A stretch of 38,704 bases of DNA from DATKZS01 sp035527835 [NCBI: bacterium]. GTDB lineage: Bacteria; RBG-13-61-14. Shown piece after piece: positions 33,132 through 38,704 of this stretch. Position 1 is the stretch's first letter, and each line of letters opens with the position of its first letter. The notes beneath the pieces were generated by a model. The model had not been told where the DNA came from. It did no database searches and saw nothing but the letters and a program-made list of their open reading frames with translations. Position numbers and translations under genes: made by a program. The stretch spans positions 1-38,704 of the forward strand of contig DATKZS010000178.1 of the NCBI GenBank assembly GCA_035527835.1. Reading direction: 5' to 3'.

Positions 33132-33398
33132 ATGAAGTATTGGCGGACACCGCTCGACCTGGACACGATCCGGGTGAGCAAGGGCAGAGTGATTATCGTG
33201 GAGGAGCGCTGCAAGGGCTGCGAGTTCTGCATCGAGTACTGTCCGCGCGGCGTGCTCGGCATGTCCAAGCTCTTCAACGTCAAGGGCTACCATTACCCTG
33301 AGATCCTCGATGAGTCGCGCTGCGTGAACTGCCATTTCTGCGAGGCCCTGTGCCCGGAGTTCGCGATCTATTCCATCGAGGTGAAAGAGGCATCGTAG
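33132..33398 (+). CDS. korD: 2-oxoacid:ferredoxin oxidoreductase delta subunit, 2x[4Fe-4S] ferredoxin
   Basis: This 88-residue ferredoxin has two cluster motifs: CKGCEFCIEYCPRG and CVNCHFCEALCPEF, each CxxCxxCxxxCP. Delta subunits of 2-oxoacid oxidoreductases carry electrons from the catalytic beta subunit to external ferredoxin. The start is set at 33132 because AAGGA lies six bases upstream; an in-frame ATG at 33111 lacks a good site. It precedes the alpha, beta and gamma genes in the usual D-A-B-C order. A palindromic repeat separates it from korA. Confidence 0.9.
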   Translation: MKYWRTPLDLDTIRVSKGRVIIVEERCKGCEFCIEYCPRGVLGMSKLFNVKGYHYPEILDESRCVNCHFCEALCPEFAIYSIEVKEAS

Positions 33399-33429
33399 CC
33401 TTTTTAAAATTTTGCTGTCCAATGTATTT

Positions 33430-33612
33430 CCCCGAAGGGGAACGATGTGAGTAGCCGGGAGGTGAAACCCCCGGAAAAGCGCGCGACACCAGACCCTGAA
33501 GGGGTCGCACCTTGCCGCTGCTTTTAATTCAACCCCTTCAGGGTTGATAGCCCGGTGGGCGATTTCCCGTAGGTTGCACCTACGGCTACTCATGTTCCCA
33601 CCCCTTGCGGGG
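33430..33612. repeat. Composite palindromic repeat between korD and korA
   Basis: Three nested or adjacent inverted pairs fill this gap. CCCCGAAGGGG...GAGTAGCCG (from 33430) pairs loosely with CGGCTACTC...CCCCTTGCGGGG (to 33612). GACCCTGAAGGGGTC (33492-33506) resembles AACCCCTTCAGGGTT (33531-33545). CCGTAGGTTGCACCTACGG (33568-33586) is a perfect hairpin. The words CCTGAAGGGGT and CAACCCCTTCAGGGTTG are of a type seen in many uncultivated lineages. No gene is present. Confidence 0.75.
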
Positions 33613-33640
33613 TAATGCTGATCTTGTCAGGAGGATTGAC

Positions 33641-34801
33641 GTGGCTCGCGAGGCGGTGATGAGCGGGACATATTTCATGAACGGCGACGAGGCCTGCTCG
33701 GAAGGGGCGTTGGCGGCGGGCTGCCGTTTTTTCGCGGGGTACCCGATCACGCCGGCCACTGAGATCGCGGAGCGGATGTCCAGCCGGCTGCCCGAGGTCG
33801 GCGGGATCTACATCCAGATGGAGGACGAGATGGCCTCGATGGCCGCCATCCTGGGCGCTTCCTGGGGCGGGGTCAAGGCCATGACCAGCACCTCCGGCCC
33901 CGGCTTCTCCCTGATGATGGAAAACATCGGGCTCGGGCTGTGCACCGAGACGCCGTGCGTGGTCGTGAACGTGCAGCGGGCCGGGCCCAGCACCGGCTTG
34001 CCTACCCTGGTCGCGCAGGGCGACATGATGCAGGCAAGATGGGGCTCGCACGGCCACTACGAGATCATCGCCCTCTGCCCGTCCTCCCCCCAGGAGATGT
34101 TCGACTTCACGGTGCGGGCCTTTAACCTCTCCGAGACCTACCGCCTTCCCGTCCTGGTCATGGCCGACGAGGTGGTGGGCCACATGAACGAGCGCGTGGT
34201 GATCCCGGCCGAGGACAAGATCGAGCGCATCGAGCGGACGCGGCCCACGTCGCCGCCGGAAAAATATCTGCCCTATCATCCCGGCCCCGGCGGGGTCGCG
34301 CCCATGGCGTGCTTCGGCGACGGCCACCGCGTTCACGTCACCGGTCTCACTCACGACGAGCGCGGCTATCCGGTCATGGACGCGGCCACCCAGGAACAAA
34401 TGGTCGGACGGATCACGCAAAAGGTCAGCCAGAACGCCGGCAAGATCGCGAGCTGCGAGATGGCGGACATGGATGACGCGGAGGTCGCGGTGGTGGCCTA
34501 CGGCATCTCCGCCCGCTCCGCCCGCCGCGCCGTGTGCGACGCCCGCGACCAGGGCATCAAGGCCGGGCTCGTCAAGCTCAACACCGTGTGGCCCTTCCCG
34601 GAAGACTTGATCCGCGACCTGGCCGGCAACGTGCGCGCCATGATCATGCCCGAGATCAACCTGGGCCAGATGGTCCTCGAACTCGAGCGGTGCGCCGCCG
34701 GCAAGTGCCCGGTCCGGCTGGTCGCCCACGCCGGAGGATCCATCATCCGGCCCGCGGCCGTGCTCGAAGCCATCGAGGCCGCGCTCAAGGAGGCCAGATG
34801 A
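33641..34801 (+). CDS. korA: 2-oxoacid:ferredoxin oxidoreductase alpha subunit
   Basis: This 386-residue protein is the alpha subunit of a pyruvate/2-oxoglutarate-type ferredoxin oxidoreductase, the half that carries the pyrimidine-binding domain and the C-terminal transketolase-like domain. Signatures are GCRFFAGYPITPATEIAERM, EDEMASMAAILGASWGGVKAMTSTSGPGFSLM and GSHGHYEIIALCPSS, and near the end KAGLVKLNTVWPFPEDLI. It lacks the fused gamma domain seen in some homologues, and the gamma subunit is encoded separately. GTG at 33641 is chosen because AGGAGG lies four bases upstream; an earlier TTG would read from the repeat. It overlaps korB by four bases (ATGA). The class (2-oxoglutarate versus other 2-oxoacids) is by overall look and not certain. 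Confidence 0.92.
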   Translation: MAREAVMSGTYFMNGDEACSEGALAAGCRFFAGYPITPATEIAERMSSRLPEVGGIYIQMEDEMASMAAILGASWGGVKAMTSTSGPGFSLMMENIGLGLCTETPCVVVNVQRAGPSTGLPTLVAQGDMMQARWGSHGHYEIIALCPSSPQEMFDFTVRAFNLSETYRLPVLVMADEVVGHMNERVVIPAEDKIERIERTRPTSPPEKYLPYHPGPGGVAPMACFGDGHRVHVTGLTHDERGYPVMDAATQEQMVGRITQKVSQNAGKIASCEMADMDDAEVAVVAYGISARSARRAVCDARDQGIKAGLVKLNTVWPFPEDLIRDLAGNVRAMIMPEINLGQMVLELERCAAGKCPVRLVAHAGGSIIRPAAVLEAIEAALKEAR

Positions 34802-35694
34802 GCGGTAAGAAAACGAAAAATATTCCCCCGCATCCGCAGGACGGGCTGCTGCGCACCGACCGCATCCCCCATATCTGGTGCTCCGGCTGCGGCATCGGCA
34901 CCGTGTTCTCCAGCGTGATCGCCGCGATCCAGAAAACGGGCCTGCCGCTCGACGACGTGGCCATGGTCTCCGGCATCGGCTGCACCGGCCGCATGGCCGG
35001 CTACATCAAGCTCGACTCGTACCACACCACCCACGGCCGCGCCATCCCCTTTGCCACCGGCTTGAAGCTCGCCCGGCCGCAAGGCACGGTCATCGTGGCC
35101 TCCGGCGACGGCGACCTGCTTGCCATCGGCGGCAACCACTTCATCCATGCCGCGCGCCGCAACCTGGACCTCACCGTCATCTGCGTCAACAACCTGAACT
35201 ACGGCATGACCGGCGGACAGAACGCGCCCAGCACTCCGTTCGGCGCCAAGACCACCACCACCGCGCTGGGCAACCCCGAAGAGCCGTTCAACTTCTGCGA
35301 CCTGGCCGCGGCCTGCGGGTCCGTGTTCGTGGCCCGCTGGACCTCGCTCCACATCCGCCGGCTCGTGGACTCCATCGTCAAGGGCACGAAAAAGCGCGGC
35401 TTCAGCTTCATCGAGGTCCTGGCGCCGTGCCCCACATCCTTCGGCCGCCGCAACAAGATGCGCAACCCGCTGGACATGGTCAGGTTCTACCACGAACGCT
35501 CCGTGATCCGTAACAACATCAACCCGCGGGAGGCCGTGCTGGACTTCAGCAAGAACATCGTGGTCGGCGAGTTCGTGGACATCGAGCGCCCGACCTGGCT
35601 CGACAACTATCAGCTCATCAACCGGCGCGAGCTGGGCGAATGGCCCGACCTGTATCAGAAGGCCGCGCCGCCCGGCCGCAAGGCCGCGGGGTGA
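34798..35694 (+). CDS. korB: 2-oxoacid:ferredoxin oxidoreductase beta subunit (ThDP)
   Basis: This 298-residue subunit binds thiamine diphosphate and an Fe-S cluster. The N-terminal IWCSGCGIG and the later Cys in GIGCTGR are cluster ligands. ThDP and magnesium are bound by VASGDGDLLAIGGNH and VNNLNYGMTGGQ. The later LAPCPTSFGRRN is a common beta-subunit block. Its ATG overlaps the korA stop, and a longer open frame upstream of 34798 only overlaps korA. The complex oxidatively decarboxylates a 2-oxoacid to acyl-CoA and reduces ferredoxin. Confidence 0.94.
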   Translation: MSGKKTKNIPPHPQDGLLRTDRIPHIWCSGCGIGTVFSSVIAAIQKTGLPLDDVAMVSGIGCTGRMAGYIKLDSYHTTHGRAIPFATGLKLARPQGTVIVASGDGDLLAIGGNHFIHAARRNLDLTVICVNNLNYGMTGGQNAPSTPFGAKTTTTALGNPEEPFNFCDLAAACGSVFVARWTSLHIRRLVDSIVKGTKKRGFSFIEVLAPCPTSFGRRNKMRNPLDMVRFYHERSVIRNNINPREAVLDFSKNIVVGEFVDIERPTWLDNYQLINRRELGEWPDLYQKAAPPGRKAAG

Positions 35695-35698
35695 ACCC

Positions 35699-36286
35699 AT
35701 GCCCAAGGCAGTCGAGCGGGAAATTCTTATCACCGGCTTCGGAGGCCAGGGCATTGTCCTGGCCGGAAACATCATGGGCGCCGCCGCCACCCTCCACGAC
35801 CTTAAGCACGCCACCATGACCCAGTCCTACGGCCCGGAGGCCCGCGGCGGCTCGTGCTCGTCGCAGGTCGTGATCAGCGACCACGAGATCCTCTTTCCCT
35901 ACGTGGAACATCCACAGGTGCTCATCTGCATGAGCCAGGAGGGGTTCACCAAGAACATTGCGTCGCTCATGCCCGGCGGCACCCTGATCTGGGACACCGA
36001 CCTGGTCAAGACCGCGGAGCTGGACCCGGGATGGACCGCCTACAACGTCCCGGCCACCCGCTTCGCCGAGGAACTGGGAAACAAGATGATGGCCAACATC
36101 GTCATGCTCGGCCTCTTCTCCGCCGTCTGCAACGCGGTCAGCGCCGACTCTCTGCGCCAGGCCGTGATCGAGTCAGTGCCGCCCAAGACCAGGGAGAAGA
36201 ACGGCCAGGCCTTTGACCGCGGCCGCGAGTACGGCGAGGAAATCCTGAAGAGCCGCGCCAAGCAGGACCGCGTCCGGGGGCAGTAG
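35699..36286 (+). CDS. korC: 2-oxoacid:ferredoxin oxidoreductase gamma subunit
   Basis: This 195-residue subunit has the typical gamma-domain pattern: EILITGFGGQGIVLAGNIMG, TQSYGPEARGGSCSSQVVIS and EILFPYVEHPQVLICMSQEG. The C-terminal part contains NIVMLGLFSAVC and a helical tail. The ATG lies four bases after the korB stop, and its TAG overlaps the GTG of the next gene by one base. The gamma subunit completes the Kor complex with KorA, KorB and the ferredoxin KorD. Confidence 0.94.
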   Translation: MPKAVEREILITGFGGQGIVLAGNIMGAAATLHDLKHATMTQSYGPEARGGSCSSQVVISDHEILFPYVEHPQVLICMSQEGFTKNIASLMPGGTLIWDTDLVKTAELDPGWTAYNVPATRFAEELGNKMMANIVMLGLFSAVCNAVSADSLRQAVIESVPPKTREKNGQAFDRGREYGEEILKSRAKQDRVRGQ

Positions 36287-38704
36287 TGGCCCGCGCCAAG
36301 ACATCGTCCGGGCCGAAAAAGGCCGTGCTGCTGGCCGGCTCCGGATACGGTGCGCTCAAGGTGGCGGAGGACCTGGTCCAGTCCGGCATCCCCGTGGTCT
36401 GGGTCACCCGCGCCCCGCACTTCCTGGAGCTGCCCGCCACCATCGAAAGAGGCGAGGACTGGCCCGACGACTTGAACTACCAGTTCCGGCCGCTCTACCT
36501 CCGGGTCACCCGCCACCCGCTGGTCACTCCGCTCACCCGCGCCCGCATCCAGTCGCTCACGCGGGTGAAGGACGGCTTCCGCGCGGTCATCGTCCAGGAC
36601 CCGCACTTCATTGACTATGACCTGTGCACCGGCTGCGGCAAGTGCATGGAGGTCTGCCCGCTCAACGAATCCGACCACCCTCCCCTCTCCCGCAGCCCGG
36701 CCTATTGCCCGTCGCGCGCGCTCGAGCTCGACAAGCGCCGGCTCAGCGCCTGCCGCACCTCCTGCCCGCTCGGCTTGAACGTGCAGGCCTACATGGCCCT
36801 GGTCGCGGCCTCCCGCTTCGACGAGGCCCTGGCGGTGATCAAGGAGGACAACCCGCTGCCGGGCATCTGCGGCCGCGTCTGCCATCACCCGTGCGAGGAG
36901 TCGTGCCGCCGCTCCGAGCTGGACCAGCCCCTGGCCATCCGCGGCATCAAGCGCTTCCTGGCCGACTGGGAGGCCATGCGGGAGACGCCGCGCTTCCAGA
37001 TGCCGGAGCGGGAGATGAGGCCGGAACGCGTGGCCGTGATCGGCTCCGGCCCGGCGGGCTTGACCGCCGCCCATTTCCTGAACAAGGCCGGGTTCCCGGT
37101 CACGGTGTTCGAGGCGCTACCCGAGGCCGGCGGCATGCTGCGGGCCGGGATCAACGCCTTCCGCCTGCCGCGCAAGGTGCTGGACGCGGAAGTCCGGGCC
37201 ATTGCCGAAGCCGGCGTCGAGATCATCGTGAACCATAGGGCCGGGTCGGTGGAGGAGTTGTTCAAGCAAGGCTTCCGGGCCGTGCTCCTGGCCGCCGGAG
37301 CGCATTGCGACCTCAAGCTCAACATCCCGGGCGAGGACCTGAACGGCGTGGTCCACTGCGTCGAGTTCCTCTCCGGCGTCAACCTGCACGGGACCGGCGA
37401 GGTGGGCGCGCGCGCCGTGGTCATCGGCGCGGGCAACTCCGCCATGGACGCGGCCCGCACCGCGCTCCGGCTCGGCGCCGAAGAGGTGACGCTGCTCGGG
37501 GTGGAGCAGGAGAACGAGATGCCCGCGCATCCGCGGGAGGTGCGCGAGGCCGGGGATGAGGGCGTGAACTTCATCCTGGGCGTCGCGCCGGTGGTATTTG
37601 CCGGCGAGGAAGGCCGCGTAGAGCGCATCGAGTACCGGCCCGCCCGCTGGGAGCCGTCCGCCTCCGGAGGGCCGCGCCTCGTGATCGAGCAATGCAATTC
37701 ATCGGTGATCGAGGCCGACACCGTGATCGTGGCCATCGGCCAGAGGCCGGACCTGGCCCCGTGCGGCATGGACCAGGAGATCGCCACCGGGCGCGGCGGC
37801 CGCGTGACGGTGGATGAAAATTCCGCGGCCTCCCGAGAAGGCGTATTCGCGGCGGGCGACGTGATCACCGGCCCCTCCACCGTGGTCGCGGCCATGGCCT
37901 CGGGCAGAAAGGCCGCTTGCCGCGTGATCGAGTATCTGACCGGCGAGCCGGCGCCCTTCCCCGATCTTTCCATCGAGACCCGCGGAGTGGGCGACTACCT
38001 GGAAATCTCGGAGGACACGCCGCGGCAATGGCGGCCGGAGATGGCCGAGCGCCAGCCCAGGATCCGCCGCCGCGACTTCGACGAGGTGGACTTCGGGTTC
38101 AGCGTGGAGCAGGCCAAGGCCGAGGCCCGGCGCTGCCTCCAGTGCGGGGCCTGCTGCGAGTGCCGAGTCTGCGAGACCGAATGCCGGGAGATCGGAGCGA
38201 TCAACCATTTCCGGCGGGAGACCACGACCGAGGTCATGGGCCCGGCGGTGATCGTCGCCGACGAGAGCGAGATGCCCGCGGGGTCGCCCGACGGCGGGGA
38301 TATCTTCAAGGTCGCCGAGTTCAAGCAGAATCTGATGAACGTGATGGTCTCGGGCAGCGCCGCCGCCGGCATGGCCATGGTGAAAGGCGCGCGGCTGCGC
38401 CGGCCCGCGGTCCCCTCGCCCGCGGACGACGACGCCATCGCCCCGGACGGGGAGGACCGGCTCGGCGTGTTCATCTGCACCTGCAACGGCACCATGGCCT
38501 CTCCCGCCGCGCTCGAGCGCATCAAGGGAATCGCCTCGGCCGTGCCGCAGGTCGCGCACGCCGAGCTGATCTTTTCCGCCTGCCATCCGCGCGGCGCCGA
38601 CCTCATCGCCGCCGCCGTGAAGAAGCAGCGCTTCTCCCGCGTCATTCTGGCCTCCTGCGTGTGCTGCCCGCTCGAGTTCCAGTGCATCTCGTGCAACGAC
38701 CAGC
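36286..38704 (+). CDS. FAD/NAD(P) and Fe-S oxidoreductase with HdrA-like region, partial at window end
   Basis: An open frame from GTG at 36286 runs to the window edge without a stop (806 codons). Domains in order are: a Rossmann-like start KKAVLLAGSGYGALKVAEDL, a 4Fe-4S site CTGCGKCMEVCP, then a GltD-type Fe-S region (CRTSCPLGLNVQAYM, CGRVCHHPCEESC). After that come an FAD site VAVIGSGPAGLTAAHFL, an NAD(P) site AVVIGAGNSAMDAARTAL, the second FAD site GVFAAGDVITGPSTVV, and CLQCGACCECRVCETEC. The last part, GVFICTCNGTMASP followed by VILASCVCCPLEFQCISCND, is like the HdrA subunit of heterodisulfide reductase. It starts one base inside korC's stop, so it belongs to the kor operon. Probable role: passing electrons between ferredoxin and NAD(P) or thiol carriers. 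Confidence 0.88.
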   Translation, partial: MARAKTSSGPKKAVLLAGSGYGALKVAEDLVQSGIPVVWVTRAPHFLELPATIERGEDWPDDLNYQFRPLYLRVTRHPLVTPLTRARIQSLTRVKDGFRAVIVQDPHFIDYDLCTGCGKCMEVCPLNESDHPPLSRSPAYCPSRALELDKRRLSACRTSCPLGLNVQAYMALVAASRFDEALAVIKEDNPLPGICGRVCHHPCEESCRRSELDQPLAIRGIKRFLADWEAMRETPRFQMPEREMRPERVAVIGSGPAGLTAAHFLNKAGFPVTVFEALPEAGGMLRAGINAFRLPRKVLDAEVRAIAEAGVEIIVNHRAGSVEELFKQGFRAVLLAAGAHCDLKLNIPGEDLNGVVHCVEFLSGVNLHGTGEVGARAVVIGAGNSAMDAARTALRLGAEEVTLLGVEQENEMPAHPREVREAGDEGVNFILGVAPVVFAGEEGRVERIEYRPARWEPSASGGPRLVIEQCNSSVIEADTVIVAIGQRPDLAPCGMDQEIATGRGGRVTVDENSAASREGVFAAGDVITGPSTVVAAMASGRKAACRVIEYLTGEPAPFPDLSIETRGVGDYLEISEDTPRQWRPEMAERQPRIRRRDFDEVDFGFSVEQAKAEARRCLQCGACCECRVCETECREIGAINHFRRETTTEVMGPAVIVADESEMPAGSPDGGDIFKVAEFKQNLMNVMVSGSAAAGMAMVKGARLRRPAVPSPADDDAIAPDGEDRLGVFICTCNGTMASPAALERIKGIASAVPQVAHAELIFSACHPRGADLIAAAVKKQRFSRVILASCVCCPLEFQCISCNDQ

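Overview
The window is visibly GC-rich and comes from a Gram-negative, probably anaerobic bacterium. The envelope genes point to two membranes: a LolA-like lipoprotein-sorting protein, a bacterial lipocalin, exported metalloproteins and a lipoprotein penicillin acylase. A tungsten-type aldehyde ferredoxin oxidoreductase, a four-subunit 2-oxoacid:ferredoxin oxidoreductase and an HdrA-like flavoprotein point to ferredoxin-based anaerobic metabolism. A sigma-54 two-component pair and many interspersed palindromic repeats fit Desulfobacterota or a related uncultivated deep lineage, but no phylogenetic marker is present, so the placement is tentative. No rRNA, tRNA, CRISPR array, transposase or phage gene was seen.

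Layout. 1-688: gene-free, repeat-rich DNA. 689-5318 (minus): a sigma-54 response regulator with its histidine kinase, then an ECF-like sigma factor translationally coupled to an unrecognised protein. 5539-8366 (plus): an alpha/beta hydrolase and a B12-domain radical SAM protein. 8627-17500 (minus): a penicillin-acylase-family lipoprotein, aldehyde ferredoxin oxidoreductase, a HicBA pair, a ThDP-dependent decarboxylase-like enzyme, a lipoprotein-sorting protein and PurQ. 17739-18995 (plus): a membrane metallophosphoesterase. 19049-22222 (minus): lipocalin, a 46-residue one-helix membrane protein, an MBOAT acyltransferase and an SGNH transferase. 22356-30208 (plus): two tandem DUF3604 exported PHP-like proteins, a parvulin-like prolyl isomerase and a HupE/NicO-like metal transporter with a very His-rich loop. 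30501-32901 (plus): a degenerate YchF-like GTPase and a sulfatase-superfamily protein. 33132-end (plus): korDABC followed by a large FAD/Fe-S/HdrA-like protein cut by the window edge.

The most interesting system is the 19049-21576 cassette. The small protein, which is too short for ordinary ORF calling, ends in FIYVAF. This matches the FIYxxF type of C-terminal acyl-shuttle hexapeptide known from DltX in Gram-positive teichoic acid D-alanylation. It sits directly upstream of an MBOAT that lacks this ending and of an SGNH transferase. That suggests a three-part, DltX/DltB/DltD-like cell-surface acylation machine in a Gram-negative anaerobe, without DltA or DltC nearby.

Other points of note are the DUF3604-isomerase-metal transporter module, the sigma factor with its unknown partner, the Kor-HdrA electron-transfer operon, and several families of palindromic intergenic repeats. 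One repeat copy appears to supply the N-terminal codons of the prolyl isomerase gene.
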